A DNA stretch of 64,000 nt, taken from contig JALNXD010000005.1 of assembly GCA_023230565.1 (NCBI GenBank), positions 1 to 64,000 on the forward strand, written 5' to 3'. A model generated the notes under the pieces. The model made no database searches, was not told the DNA's origin, and saw only the letters and a list, made by a program, of their open reading frames with translations. The translations under genes and the position numbers were made by a program. Within the stretch, counting starts at the first letter, position 1. Every line of letters starts with the position of its first letter. This DNA is from Syntrophales bacterium (GTDB lineage Bacteria > Desulfobacterota > Syntrophia > Syntrophales > UBA2210). This document shows, piece by piece, positions 1 to 9,354 of the stretch.

Positions 1-13
1 GAGGAAAGAGGTC

Positions 14-259
14 ATGACGACGATGAAAAAACACACACACATAATGGAAGACAGCTCGAAATATACGGCGATATTCATGATAAGCGCCTGGGGTTTCGCA
101 ATCGTCGTATCGTCCTTGATCTTCTTGTATGCGGGCTGGTGGATCGATCAGAAGTTTGATTCCGCGCCCACTTTCATGCTTGGGCTCTTCTTTCTCGGGG
201 TATTCCTCTGTGTAGGCCGCCTGTACTGGGAAGTATGGGAGAGGCGGGGGAAAGGCTGA
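14..259 (+). CDS. AtpZ/AtpI-like F0F1 ATP synthase accessory membrane protein
   Basis: 81 residues with two hydrophobic segments, about residues 21-42 and 52-72, separated by a short loop containing GWWIDQKF. This is the layout of the small AtpZ/AtpI family, thought to help assemble the c-ring or to carry Mg2+/Ca2+ beside the ATP synthase operon in the inner membrane. The GW(W)xDxxF loop is typical of AtpZ. The start at 14 has GAGGAAAG at 1-8; a second ATG lies at 23. A terminator follows at 294-325, so this gene is not followed by atpB in this window; the rest of the locus, if present, is upstream. The assignment rests on size, topology and the loop motif only. Confidence 0.7.
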   Translation: MTTMKKHTHIMEDSSKYTAIFMISAWGFAIVVSSLIFLYAGWWIDQKFDSAPTFMLGLFFLGVFLCVGRLYWEVWERRGKG

Positions 260-293
260 TCTGAATCTCCAAGCGTGCAAGTTTTGAAATGTA

Positions 294-325
294 CCCCCTT
301 TTTGAGTCGGCAGAAAGGGGGTTTT
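294..325 (+). terminator. Rho-independent terminator after atpZ
   Basis: CCCCCTTT at 294-301 pairs with AAAGGGGG at 314-321 and is followed by TTTT. The U-run is on the plus strand, so it fits transcripts from the atpZ-like gene. The hairpin also lies right behind the lipA stop codon on the minus strand and may act there too. Confidence 0.8.
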
Positions 326-1226
326 AAATGTAAGCGGCAGCGGCAGAATAGAGCTGTGCAGCATTATAGGAACTTCGGACTAAAGGGCCGCTTGCAACCG
401 CTGAAAACCCCATTTTTAAGGCTTCTTCGCCCCATGCCTCGAATTCAGCCGGGTTAAGGTACCTGACTACGGGCAGATGCGAGGAAGAAGGCTGGAGATA
501 TTGGCCAAGCGTAACAATCGAACATCCCGCATTACGCAAATCCTGAAGCATATCCCTCAGTTCGCATGTCTTTTCACCAAGGCCGAGCATTAATCCTGAT
601 TTGACTTGAATATCCGGTGAAATAGTACGTGCAGCTTTTATCAGATCCAATGAGCGTCTGTAATCCGCTCCCGGTCTCGCCGTTTTATAAAGGCGGGGTA
701 CTGTTTCAAGATTGTGATTGAATACGACAGGTTCTGCGTCAAGAACTGTGGCGACTGATTCCATGTTCCCTTGAAAGTCAGGAACTAATACTTCTACAGG
801 CACCGGAGGGTATAAATCTCTTGCTGCTTTTATTGTGGCCGCAAAATGAGAAGCGCCACCGTCAGGAAGATCATCCCTTGTTACGGAAGTAATCACTGCA
901 TACTTCAAATTCATGCGTGTAATCGTTTCTGCCACACGCGCGGGTTCGTCTTTGTCCAGAGGTTCCGGAATCCCACCGTTTACCGCGCAAAAACGGCAAA
1001 AACGAGTGCAGTACTTTCCAAGAATAAGAAACGTCGCAGTTCTTTTCGAAAAGCAATGCCATAAATTTGGACATCGGGCTTCCTGACAAACCGTATGAAG
1101 TCCTGCATTTCGTAAAAGTGAGCGCGTTTGTTCATATGAGGGACCCGCTTTGAAGGTATGTCTTAACCATGGGGGCTTACGCAAAGGATATTTTTTTTCT
1201 TGATGTGAATTGCTCATAGTTGCCAT
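324..1226 (-). CDS. lipA: Lipoyl synthase
   Basis: Radical SAM enzyme that inserts two sulfurs into octanoyl chains on lipoyl carrier proteins such as GcvH. With the start at 1226 (300 residues) both cluster motifs are visible: the auxiliary cluster cysteines C47, C52 and C58 (CX4CX5C) and the radical SAM CX3CX2C at C73, C77 and C80 (CTRFCRFC). The RKPPWLR segment near the N-terminus is also typical. In-frame ATGs exist at 1274, 1226 and 1217; 1226 was preferred because a CAGG sits about 8 bases ahead of it and none is seen at 1274, but this is not firm. It lies downstream of the glycine cleavage genes on the same strand, fitting its role in lipoylating GcvH. No lipB or lplA is visible in the window. 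Confidence 0.95.
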   Translation of the reverse strand: MATMSNSHQEKKYPLRKPPWLRHTFKAGPSYEQTRSLLRNAGLHTVCQEARCPNLWHCFSKRTATFLILGKYCTRFCRFCAVNGGIPEPLDKDEPARVAETITRMNLKYAVITSVTRDDLPDGGASHFAATIKAARDLYPPVPVEVLVPDFQGNMESVATVLDAEPVVFNHNLETVPRLYKTARPGADYRRSLDLIKAARTISPDIQVKSGLMLGLGEKTCELRDMLQDLRNAGCSIVTLGQYLQPSSSHLPVVRYLNPAEFEAWGEEALKMGFSAVASGPLVRSSYNAAQLYSAAAAYI

Positions 1227-1322
1227 CGTGTTGCCTGAAGGGAAAATGTACGGTAATTTACCTGAAATCGACATTTAGCATAAAAAAACATTTCTGTACA
1301 GATGCCCATATCAGGAAGGACA

Positions 1323-2612
1323 TTATTGGAAAGTCTTTTTCCGGCTCGAAAGCAAAAGGATACAAATAAAAGAAATAGCGAAAGAGATCAAAAACACAAG
1401 TATCAAGTGGCGATAGGCTTCAATACTGTAAACACCAGGGGTAAGACCGGAGAACCGGCTGAGGAGATATCCTGTAAGCGGCTGATATAACGCAGCGCCA
1501 AAAAAGGCTGAAGGATTTGAAAGTCCCACTGCAGTACCCATGAGCCAGGGAGGAAAAAGGTCTTTGGTTATAGTAAAGCATAGGGGGAGGGTCCCTCCGG
1601 CCGAAAGACCGAATATCAGAAAGAGAAAAGCCACAACAAAGGAATATGGTGTGAACTTCAGAAAAAAAAGAATTGCCCATCCGGCAGTGCTTACACCCAT
1701 GGCAGCTAAAAGAATAATCTTGCGATTTAAATTAAGACGGTCCGTAAATATTCCAAATACCGGTCCGCCGACAGCAAAGCCAAATGGCAGCAGCATCAAC
1801 ATCCACCCTGCGCTAATTCGGCTGAATCCAAATACATCCATAAGATACGGTACTGCCCAAAGTCCTTGAAATGAGAGAAAAGCACCGCCGGTAAAAAACA
1901 TTGACAAGGTGATCATCCAGAAATCAAATGTGCCTAAAATGATTGCAAGCCTCTTGACGACAGTAGTGTGTGCAGGCGCCTCCTGTTCGCCGGACGAACC
2001 TGAAAACTGGCCGACTGCAGCAACGGCAGACCATCCTTTTTCCCGAGGTGTATTTTTCACGTAAAGCCAGCACGCACAGGCGAGAGCAAGGGAGAATACT
2101 CCCAGTATCAAAAAAGCTCCCCTCCATCCGAACAGCACAACCATATATGTAAGAGGGAGCGTCGCCGCAAGGCCGCCGATGCCTCCGATCGCTATCATTA
2201 TTCCCGTGAGGCTGGCGAATTCGTTCGCACGGTACCAGTTGGAGAAAAGCTTCAGCGCGGGAATAAAAACTCCCCCAACTCCTGCTCCCACAAGAGCTCT
2301 GCCGATTGTGGCGACCAGGGCATTTGGTGCCGTTCCAAAGATCAAGGCACCTAATGCCGCAATTAGTGAAAAAAGGAAAATGACTTTTCTGGATCCTGCT
2401 GTATCGGATAAATAACCCACTACCGGTTGAACTGCAGAATAAAGATAGAAGTAAGATGATGAGATTATGCCAAGCATAACGGCATCGGCATTAAAGGAAT
2501 TGGCGAGATCCTTGGTAATAACAGTTGGAGACACACGATGAAGGCAGACAAGGAAATACAGCGAGCCGACAATCGCAAACTGAATCCACCGGTAGCGCGT
2601 AAAATCATGCAT
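1323..2612 (-). CDS. Major facilitator superfamily transporter
   Basis: About 430 residues with roughly twelve hydrophobic helices in two six-helix halves and a central loop rich in charged residues (about residues 195-215), the standard MFS layout. The first helix region (LYFLVCLHRVSPTVI) resembles the anion:cation symporter and oxalate/formate-type carriers, which move organic anions such as sugar acids. The substrate cannot be named from sequence. An ATG at 2621 sits only one base behind GAGGGGG; the ATG at 2612 has better spacing and was chosen. It follows gcvPB by about 130 bases on the same strand, so it may be read with the glycine cleavage operon, perhaps importing a related small metabolite (inference). 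Confidence 0.85.
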   Translation of the reverse strand: MHDFTRYRWIQFAIVGSLYFLVCLHRVSPTVITKDLANSFNADAVMLGIISSSYFYLYSAVQPVVGYLSDTAGSRKVIFLFSLIAALGALIFGTAPNALVATIGRALVGAGVGGVFIPALKLFSNWYRANEFASLTGIMIAIGGIGGLAATLPLTYMVVLFGWRGAFLILGVFSLALACACWLYVKNTPREKGWSAVAAVGQFSGSSGEQEAPAHTTVVKRLAIILGTFDFWMITLSMFFTGGAFLSFQGLWAVPYLMDVFGFSRISAGWMLMLLPFGFAVGGPVFGIFTDRLNLNRKIILLAAMGVSTAGWAILFFLKFTPYSFVVAFLFLIFGLSAGGTLPLCFTITKDLFPPWLMGTAVGLSNPSAFFGAALYQPLTGYLLSRFSGLTPGVYSIEAYRHLILVFLISFAISFICILLLSSRKKTFQ

Positions 2613-2744
2613 ACATGTCATTCCCCCTCAGCTGTTATTTTCAGCATCCATTGAATGCCGGCATGAAAAAATTTTACAACAAGAAAAAAGTATCGCTTTC
2701 ACCGGGATAAGGAGTTAATGAATCCTGGAAGTGCCGGGGAACCT

Positions 2745-4202
2745 TTATCCTGTAAGACATGGATGGCGGGCTGCTTCCGTTTCATCAAGACGGGATATCC
2801 GTCCTGCAGTGGGGGCCTGTCTCAAAAGATCCGGACTGTGTGCAGCTTCTTCTGCGATTGCTTTAAAAGCTTCAACAAAATTGTCTATCTCTTCTTTGGA
2901 TTCCGTTTCAGTAGGCTCAATCATTATAGCCCCTGAAACTACAAGAGGAAAATAAATTGTAGGTGGATGATATCCGTAATCAATTAATCGTTTTGCCATA
3001 TCCAGGGTACTGATTTTATTTTTTTGCTGCAGTCGGTCGGTAAACACGCATTCATGCATACATGGACGATCAAAAGGAAGATGAAGAACATCTTTGAGCT
3101 TCTCTTTTATGTAATTTGCGTTTAAAACTGCGAGCTGGCTGGCTTTTTTAAGATCGGAACCCATGGAAAGAATATAGCTCAATGCCTTCACCATGACGCT
3201 GAAATTTCCGTAAAACCCGTGAATCCTCCCGATTGAAAGAGGAAAGTCTTCAGAGAGAGCGAACTCGCCATTGTGTGTAATTATTCGCGGTACTGGAAGA
3301 AAAGAGGCAAGATTTTTCATTACACAGACCGGACCCGATCCCGGTCCTCCTCCTCCATGAGGAGTTGAAAATGTCTTGTGGAGATTAAGATGAAGAATAT
3401 CAATTCCCAATGCTCCTACATCTGCAATTCCCATTATTGCATTCATATTGGCTCCGTCACCGTACACGAGACCCCCTTTCTCATGCACTGCTTCTGCAAT
3501 CTTCAGGATATGCTCTTCAAAGAGGCCGAGAGTATTCGGATTTGTAATCATAATGCCGGCTGTTTCTTCATCCATTATTTCTGCGACAGTGTCGGCGCCG
3601 AGTATGCCGTCGGGACCCGAGGTAACCGGCACCGTTTTAAACCCGCATAATGCTGCGCTTGCGGGATTTGTGCCGTGTGCAGTATCGGGAATGATAATCT
3701 TTGTGCGATGCGAGCCATGAAATTTATGATATGCGTGCATGATCAGCATGCCTGTCAATTCTCCGTGCGCTCCCGCGGCAGGTTGAAGAGTTACAGCATC
3801 CATGCCTGTGATTTCCAGGAGAAATTCCTCAAGTTCGGCCATAACTTCAAGCGCGCCTTGAGAGAGTTCACAAGGCAGAAGGGGATGGGCGCCTGTAAAT
3901 CCTTCAAGTTTCGCCTGTTTCTCATTTATCTTGGGATTATACTTCATTGTGCAGGAGCCAAGGGGATACATACCGGTATCAACGCCGAAATTTAATTGAG
4001 ATAATTTCGTAAAATGCCGAACGACATCTACTTCACTTACGTCCGGAAAATCGGGGCCCTGTCCAAGGAGGGCTTCATTGATAGGGGTATCCTCGACGTC
4101 ACGTTTGGGGAGGGAAAAACCGGACCGGCCAACTCTGCCGCGATCCCATAAAAGAGGTTCCCGCGATATTGATTCAGCAATTGATTTCTTTCCTTCATTC
4201 AT
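2745..4202 (-). CDS. gcvPB: Glycine dehydrogenase (decarboxylating) subunit 2
   Basis: C-terminal half of the split P-protein of the glycine cleavage system. It is PLP-dependent and decarboxylates glycine, passing the aminomethyl group to lipoyl-GcvH. 485 residues, the usual size for the B subunit. The PLP lysine is K276 in HLNLHKTFSTPHGGG, followed by the glycine-rich loop; DTAHGTNPAS and YGDGANMNA are further family motifs. Its start overlaps the gcvPA stop by one base (taATG), so the two subunits are translationally coupled and expected at equal levels. Split P-protein is common in anaerobes, archaea and Firmicutes. Certain by sequence. Confidence 0.97.
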   Translation of the reverse strand: MNEGKKSIAESISREPLLWDRGRVGRSGFSLPKRDVEDTPINEALLGQGPDFPDVSEVDVVRHFTKLSQLNFGVDTGMYPLGSCTMKYNPKINEKQAKLEGFTGAHPLLPCELSQGALEVMAELEEFLLEITGMDAVTLQPAAGAHGELTGMLIMHAYHKFHGSHRTKIIIPDTAHGTNPASAALCGFKTVPVTSGPDGILGADTVAEIMDEETAGIMITNPNTLGLFEEHILKIAEAVHEKGGLVYGDGANMNAIMGIADVGALGIDILHLNLHKTFSTPHGGGGPGSGPVCVMKNLASFLPVPRIITHNGEFALSEDFPLSIGRIHGFYGNFSVMVKALSYILSMGSDLKKASQLAVLNANYIKEKLKDVLHLPFDRPCMHECVFTDRLQQKNKISTLDMAKRLIDYGYHPPTIYFPLVVSGAIMIEPTETESKEEIDNFVEAFKAIAEEAAHSPDLLRQAPTAGRISRLDETEAARHPCLTG

Positions 4203-5530
4203 TATGGTATCTCCTTTAAAAATGCATCCATTGACTCTTTTGATGACGTTTCGGTGACGCAGAAAAGATAATGTTCAGTTAACTCGGGATAATATTTTGC
4301 CAGTGGAAGTCCTGCCACAATATGTTTTTTAAGCAGTTCGTCATATGTGTGTCTGAATCCATCGGGACATTTTACAACGAATTCATTAAAAGCCGGTGCG
4401 GCAAACGGGATATCATATCCCTTGTCCGTAAGCTTTTTCTTGAGATATTCACTTTTATCGTAATTTATCTTGGCCAGATTCCTGAAACCTGTTTTACCTA
4501 GAGATGACATGTAAATAGTGGCGGCAAGGGCACAGAGACTGCTGTTTGTACAGATGTTTGAAGTCGCCCGTCCACGTCGAATATGCTGTTCTCTCGTGGC
4601 AAGAGTCAGCACAAAGCCCCGTCGGCCGTTTTTGTCTTTCGTTTTGCCTACAAGGCGGCCCGGCATAGAACGGACATACTTGCTTCTGGTTGTAAAAATT
4701 CCAAGGCCCGGGCCACCGAAGGATACAGGAATTCCAAGACTTTGGCCTTCTCCGCATACTATATCGGCGCCTTGTTCCCCCGGGGTTTTAAAAAGCCCGT
4801 ATGCCAGCGGTTCAGTAAAAGACGAAATGAGCAAAGAATCGCCCTTGCGGCAGATTTCGGATAATTCTTCTATGTTTTCAATGCATCCGAAAAAATTGGG
4901 AGACTGGACTACAACGGCGGCGAGTTCTCTTTCTCCTGAGATAACGGAGAAATCTGTGCATCCCGATTCCAGCATGGGGATCTCGATTACTTCGCAGTCA
5001 GTAGGTTCAAGATACGTGTTCACTACATGGCGGTAATGGGGATGAATAAGTGTCGATATCGCGATTGTATTTTTTTTGCTAATCCTCAGGGCCATGAGAC
5101 AGGCCTCAGCGAGCGCTGTTGCCCCGTCATAGAGGGAAGCATTGGATAAATCCATTCCTGTGAGCATTGCTGCGAATGTCTGATATTCATAGATCGCTTG
5201 CAGCGTGCCCTGGCTCACTTCCGGCTGATAAGGCGTATACGAGGTGGCGAATTCTGAACGGCCGATCAGATAGCTGACTGTTTCGGGTATGAAATGATTA
5301 TAGCTTCCTGCTCCGAGAAACACTGTATATTCCGTCGGAGACGCATTTGCCCCTGCTCTTGTTTTCATGAGGCTGTCAAGTTCCCATTCGGTGAGCGCTC
5401 CGGGAAGAGCAAGCAGGTCCTTACGTTTGCAATTCTCGGGAATAACGGTAAAAAGGTCCTCTAAAGTTTCTTTTTTTACCGCATCGAGCATGACAGAGAT
5501 ATCATTTTCAGTGTGAGGCAGGTACCGCAT
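4202..5530 (-). CDS. gcvPA: Glycine dehydrogenase (decarboxylating) subunit 1
   Basis: N-terminal half of the split P-protein, 442 residues. It has the P-protein fold without the PLP lysine and pairs with GcvPB to form the alpha2beta2 enzyme. Typical segments are the N-terminal MRYLPHTENDI, FLGAGSYNHF, TPYQPEVSQG and the NICTNSSLCALAA region. The ATG lies one base after the gcvH stop codon, and its own stop overlaps gcvPB, so gcvH-gcvPA-gcvPB form one tight translation unit. Confidence 0.97.
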   Translation of the reverse strand: MRYLPHTENDISVMLDAVKKETLEDLFTVIPENCKRKDLLALPGALTEWELDSLMKTRAGANASPTEYTVFLGAGSYNHFIPETVSYLIGRSEFATSYTPYQPEVSQGTLQAIYEYQTFAAMLTGMDLSNASLYDGATALAEACLMALRISKKNTIAISTLIHPHYRHVVNTYLEPTDCEVIEIPMLESGCTDFSVISGERELAAVVVQSPNFFGCIENIEELSEICRKGDSLLISSFTEPLAYGLFKTPGEQGADIVCGEGQSLGIPVSFGGPGLGIFTTRSKYVRSMPGRLVGKTKDKNGRRGFVLTLATREQHIRRGRATSNICTNSSLCALAATIYMSSLGKTGFRNLAKINYDKSEYLKKKLTDKGYDIPFAAPAFNEFVVKCPDGFRHTYDELLKKHIVAGLPLAKYYPELTEHYLFCVTETSSKESMDAFLKEIP

Positions 5531-5531
5531 T

Positions 5532-5936
5532 TCATTCGGATCCTTTCAGCATTGCAATATAAGCGTCCTTTTCCAGCAGGTCATCGAGTTCGTTTTCATC
5601 ATCGGGCAGAACTTTTATTATCCATCCGTCATCATAAGGAGACTGGTTTATCAATTCAGGCGAATTCTCGAGATCGGAATTAATCTCGACGACTTTTCCT
5701 CCTACAGGCATATACATTTCCGAGACAGCTTTTACAGATTCAATGCTTCCGAATTCTTCACCTTTTTCATATACATCATCGATATCAGGCAGTTCAACAT
5801 ATACGATATCTCCAAGCTGGTCCTGAGCGTAATCACTGACACCTATTGTGACAATCCCATCTTCCATTCGTGCCCATTCATGATCGTCTGCATACAAAAC
5901 TTCTTCAGGTAAAATCAAATCATTGATTTCTTTCAT
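5532..5936 (-). CDS. gcvH: Glycine cleavage system H protein
   Basis: Lipoyl carrier of the glycine cleavage system. 134 residues; the lipoyl-lysine is K69 in the motif ESVKAVSEMY, with the preceding GDIVYVELP and following PVGGKVVEIN strands that form the hybrid motif fold. The carried aminomethyl group moves between GcvP and GcvT. The ATG overlaps by four bases (ATGA) the stop of a short upstream frame at 5933-6064. A good SD (AAGGAGAAG) lies ahead of the ATG. Confidence 0.97.
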   Translation of the reverse strand: MKEINDLILPEEVLYADDHEWARMEDGIVTIGVSDYAQDQLGDIVYVELPDIDDVYEKGEEFGSIESVKAVSEMYMPVGGKVVEINSDLENSPELINQSPYDDGWIIKVLPDDENELDDLLEKDAYIAMLKGSE

Positions 5937-6064
5937 TTCATCTTCTCCTTACAATAATATTCTTCCGGATTTTCCGGATAGTCGGATTGATTTTTCATCC
6001 GTCCATCCTTATTTGAAAGCGGCAACATTTTTCCAGGGGTAAAAAGAGCTCCCGTAACGGCCAC
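5933..6064 (-). CDS. Small ORF between gcvT and gcvH, 43 residues
   Basis: Not recognised. The interval between gcvT and gcvH is open in one minus-strand frame for 78 codons. A GTG at 6064 has GAGG eight bases ahead, and the frame ends in TGA overlapping the gcvH ATG by four bases, the arrangement seen between coupled genes. The 43-residue product starts VAVTGALFTPGK and ends in a charged YYCKEKMK; no membrane segment or known motif. The same frame upstream of the GTG also reads like protein but has no ATG, and an AGGAG just after gcvT has no start codon at the right distance, so this may instead be the tail of a decayed gene. Confidence 0.35.
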   Translation of the reverse strand: MAVTGALFTPGKMLPLSNKDGRMKNQSDYPENPEEYYCKEKMK

Positions 6065-6161
6065 CGTTTTTTCCTCAAGAAAGAATTCGCTCGCTGGCAG
6101 TGACTTTGCCTTCAGGAAATCCCGGCCAATGTAAGAAACTCTATATTTTGTTCTCCTGGTT

Positions 6162-7436
6162 TTAAAGAGTCAACATTTCTTTGACTGATTTCCGGGCGGT
6201 CCTGTAGGGACGCACATCTTCTGTAATCATTACTTTTATGGAGCGCTTGCCGTCCTTTAATTCCAGAATCGTGCCGTATTCCTGAGGCTTGGTGAGTCTT
6301 ACAAATCCACAGGATAACCCTTTCGCTCTGAATCCTTCAGGTTTATCCGGGCTTGCAATACTGTAAATTTTTTCCTCATGGCGATCTATTGCCATATCCG
6401 TGACGCAGGTCGAAACAGTTCCGATGTCATTACCTGCCGAATCGAAGACATGTGAAGACCGGTCCGATGAAATCTTGCGAAGGTCGAAACCGACGAATGC
6501 ATATACGTATACCGAGTTTCGACTTTGTTGCAATGCTTCATCACCCATGAACGATTTCGTGAAACCTGTCTGAGATTCATCGAATGGCAGTGCATGATGC
6601 CAGGGATGGTTGATGAAAGGCCAGGGCCCTATATCTTGATGTGAAAGTGGAAGAACGGCGCCTGTTCGAAGCGAATCTCTCGCTGCAAGTCCGCAGCATA
6701 AGAGTCCTTTTTTTCTTCCTTCATTCACCAGTGTGTGCCATACATGAATAAGATGATCTGAATCCATGAAAAGCTCGAAACCGAATTCCCCCGTGTATCC
6801 GGTTCGTGAAACTAAAATAGGAGTATTATCTCTAAATCGTACTTCGCCTGTACGATGCGAATTACTGTCAAAAGTTCCCTTGAAACTGAAATAAGGCATG
6901 TGTGTGAAGATTGATTCAGGATCTGAAAGATGGGGCGCCAGAAATAATGCTGCATTCGGGCCTTGTACGTCTATTTTACCGATTTTATCGGTTAAGTCTT
7001 GAATGTCCACTTCGGGATAGGATTTGGAACAGCGTTTAAGATGGGCTGAAATAATGCTGCCCATATTTGCATTCACAACAAGAGCGTACGTTTCATTTTC
7101 TATGAAATATACGATTGCATCATCCAATACTTCCCCTTTTTCGTTCAGAAAGGCGCCGTAGGCACATCTGCCTTCAACGAGAGGAGTTTTTTTCTTTCCG
7201 ATGCAATGGTCGAGATCTTTTGTAAAGCAGAATTGCAATAGATCTCGCGAGTGTGCGCCCTTAACTGTGAGAAGTGCCATATGGCTTGTATCAAAGATTC
7301 CAGCATTATTAATCACTGAAAGATGTTCCTGCTTCGCTCCTGAAGGATACCACAGAGGCATATCATACCCGCCAAAAGCCGCCATATTTGCCCCTTCAGA
7401 ACGGTGCCACGAATTAAGAAGTGTTTTTTTGCTCAT
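6162..7436 (-). CDS. gcvT: Aminomethyltransferase (glycine cleavage T protein)
   Basis: Transfers the methylene group from aminomethyl-lipoyl-GcvH to tetrahydrofolate and releases ammonia. The folate-binding GcvT fold is visible: GGYDMPLWY near the N-terminus, IFDTSHMALL, the GEVLDDAIVY segment with the catalytic aspartate, SRTGYTGEFGFEL and AARDSLR. At 424 residues it is some 50 longer than E. coli GcvT, with extra sequence in the C-terminal half around the MGDEALQQSRN region. GAGGAG precedes the ATG by four bases. First gene of the gcv operon, with a promoter at 7464-7493. Confidence 0.95.
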   Translation of the reverse strand: MSKKTLLNSWHRSEGANMAAFGGYDMPLWYPSGAKQEHLSVINNAGIFDTSHMALLTVKGAHSRDLLQFCFTKDLDHCIGKKKTPLVEGRCAYGAFLNEKGEVLDDAIVYFIENETYALVVNANMGSIISAHLKRCSKSYPEVDIQDLTDKIGKIDVQGPNAALFLAPHLSDPESIFTHMPYFSFKGTFDSNSHRTGEVRFRDNTPILVSRTGYTGEFGFELFMDSDHLIHVWHTLVNEGRKKGLLCCGLAARDSLRTGAVLPLSHQDIGPWPFINHPWHHALPFDESQTGFTKSFMGDEALQQSRNSVYVYAFVGFDLRKISSDRSSHVFDSAGNDIGTVSTCVTDMAIDRHEEKIYSIASPDKPEGFRAKGLSCGFVRLTKPQEYGTILELKDGKRSIKVMITEDVRPYRTARKSVKEMLTL

Positions 7437-7463
7437 TTTGCTCCTCTTTTTAGAACTTGTATT

Positions 7464-7493
7464 TTTCTAGATGCTGGAATGATCAATTGTCAA
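7464..7493 (-). promoter_or_regulatory. Predicted sigma70 promoter of the gcv operon
   Basis: On the minus strand TTGACA (7488-7493) is followed after 18 bases by TAGAAA (7464-7469), a few tens of bases ahead of gcvT. I looked for a tandem glycine riboswitch in this leader and saw none; the leader is too short for one. Confidence 0.5.
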
Positions 7494-7506
7494 TACATTT
7501 TTAAAT

Positions 7507-7560
7507 TTTTTTTTAAAAACTGACATGAGAAAAACAGCCGTAATAGTCTGTATGTGTCAG
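7507..7560 (-). terminator. Terminator-like hairpin between nadB and gcvT
   Basis: On the minus strand CTGACACAT pairs imperfectly with ATGTCAG, with an inner ACAG/CTGT pairing, and is followed by a T-run and then an A/T-rich stretch. It would stop nadB transcripts before the gcv promoter. The 274-base interval 7437-7710 otherwise holds only this hairpin and the gcv promoter. Confidence 0.5.
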
Positions 7561-7710
7561 ATTTAAATACTAAATAAATAAAAATGATATTTTTTGAGAG
7601 CCCTCATTTTCAAGTAACCCAAGGCACTGCGAGCATGCAGGGAATACATCTGAGCGAGAGGGAAAGGATTCGACAGTTGATTGAGGCGTAACGCAGCAAG
7701 ATTGTTGGCC

Positions 7711-9354
7711 TCAGGTGTTTTTCTTTAGCCCCCTTAAAATTGCCTTGGTAATAATGGTATCCTTGGGCGTATCGGAATCGTCTCTGCCCGGATAATCGAG
7801 ATTAAAGTGAAGTCCGCGGCTTTCTTTCCTTGCACAGGAGCATTCTATTATAAGTTTCGCCACCATCGCCAAATTTCTTAATTCCAGAAGTTCTGAGGTA
7901 ATTTTGAAGTTCCAGTAATATTCGTTTATTTCCTGCAGAATGATGTCTATTCTCCTTCTTGCTCTTTCAAGGCGTTTGTTTGATCTTACTATACCGACAT
8001 AATTCCACATGCACATCCGTATTTCATCCCAGTTATTAGATACCACAATCGACTCGTCGCTTTCTGCCGCTCCCTTCGGGTCCCATGCGGGTATCTCGAT
8101 AATTCCCTCTTGCGTTGATTCATACACCATTGAAATTCGAGTGTATATCCGATGAGCGAAAACGACAGCTTCGAGCAGAGAATTGCTTGCAAGACGGTTT
8201 GCCCCGTGCAACCCTGTGCAGGCGACTTCTCCACAGGCATAAAGGCGATCGACTTTGGTTTCTCCATGCTCATTTACTCTGACGCCGCCACATTGATAGT
8301 GCGCTGCCGGAACAACAGGTATCGGCTCTTCAGCCATATCGATGCCGAGTTCGATGCATTTCCGGTAAATATGGGGAAAGCGGTTCTCGAGAAACCTGCG
8401 GTCGCGCCGGGTGATATCAAGGTACACACATTCATCTCCTGATTTTTTCAATTCAGTATCGATTGCCTTTGCCACCACATCTCTGGGAGCGAGACTTTTG
8501 AGGGGGTGGTATTTTTCCATGAAAGTGGCGCCGCTTTTTAATTTGAGGATACCCCCCTCGCCGCGGACAGCTTCACTTATCAAAAAAGATCGTGCTTCCG
8601 GGTGATAAAGACATGTTGGATGGAATTGAATAAATTCCATATTCGAGATTTCCGCGCCGGCTCTGAATGCCATTGCCACGCCATCTCCGGTTGCGATGTC
8701 AGGATTGGTAGTAATGAGATAGACCTTTCCTGAACCTCCTGTAGCCAGGACAATGAATCGTGCCCTGAACGTGTGCACACAACCGTGCTCCACGTCAAAA
8801 ACGTACGCACCGAGGCATCGATCTTGAATCTGGGGAACACCGGTCAATTTTGACAGGGTAATCAAATTGACGGCAAAGTGATTTTCATAAATCGATATAT
8901 TGTTATTCTGTTCTGCTTTTTCAATAAGAGCTCTTTCAATTTCGCGCCCTGTAAGATCCGATGCATGAAGAACTCTTCTATGAGTATGGCCACCCTCTCT
9001 TCCTAAATCGTACAATGTTCCCTTATTGTTTTCAGCCCTCGTGAACATGACACCCCAGTCAATAAGTTCATCAATGCGTCCGGGGCCTTCGGTGACCACA
9101 TATCTGACTATATTTTCATTGCACAGTCCTGCTCCCGATTCAAGCGTATCTCGAATGTGAGATTCAAAGCTATCTGTTTGAGCAGTAACAGAGGCGATTC
9201 CTCCCTGAGCATAATTTGTGCTTGATTCGACAGTAGCTTTTTTTGTCACTATTGAAACTTTGCCGAGACCGGCTGCCTTTATCGAAAAAGCAAGCCCGGC
9301 AATCCCGCTTCCCAACACAAGAAAATCACTTTGTATTTCCATTCCAAGATCCAT
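7711..9354 (-). CDS. nadB: L-aspartate oxidase
   Basis: FAD enzyme that oxidises L-aspartate to iminoaspartate, the first step of NAD synthesis; in anaerobes fumarate serves as electron acceptor. 547 residues. The FAD Rossmann motif (VLGSGIAGLAF) is at the N-terminus, then NYAQGGIASV, the HTHRRVLHA substrate segment, ATGGSGKVY, GGVRVNEHG and GLHGANRLASNSLLE, all typical of the fumarate reductase/aspartate oxidase flavoprotein family and of NadB in particular. The start at 9354 has no clear SD; the ATG at 9342 is an alternative. No nadA or nadC is in the window. Confidence 0.95.
   Translation of the reverse strand: MDLGMEIQSDFLVLGSGIAGLAFSIKAAGLGKVSIVTKKATVESSTNYAQGGIASVTAQTDSFESHIRDTLESGAGLCNENIVRYVVTEGPGRIDELIDWGVMFTRAENNKGTLYDLGREGGHTHRRVLHASDLTGREIERALIEKAEQNNNISIYENHFAVNLITLSKLTGVPQIQDRCLGAYVFDVEHGCVHTFRARFIVLATGGSGKVYLITTNPDIATGDGVAMAFRAGAEISNMEFIQFHPTCLYHPEARSFLISEAVRGEGGILKLKSGATFMEKYHPLKSLAPRDVVAKAIDTELKKSGDECVYLDITRRDRRFLENRFPHIYRKCIELGIDMAEEPIPVVPAAHYQCGGVRVNEHGETKVDRLYACGEVACTGLHGANRLASNSLLEAVVFAHRIYTRISMVYESTQEGIIEIPAWDPKGAAESDESIVVSNNWDEIRMCMWNYVGIVRSNKRLERARRRIDIILQEINEYYWNFKITSELLELRNLAMVAKLIIECSCARKESRGLHFNLDYPGRDDSDTPKDTIITKAILRGLKKNT

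Noticed and set aside
7437..7710. Possible glycine riboswitch ahead of gcvT
   Set aside because: The leader after the predicted promoter is only a few tens of bases and shows no tandem aptamer pattern.
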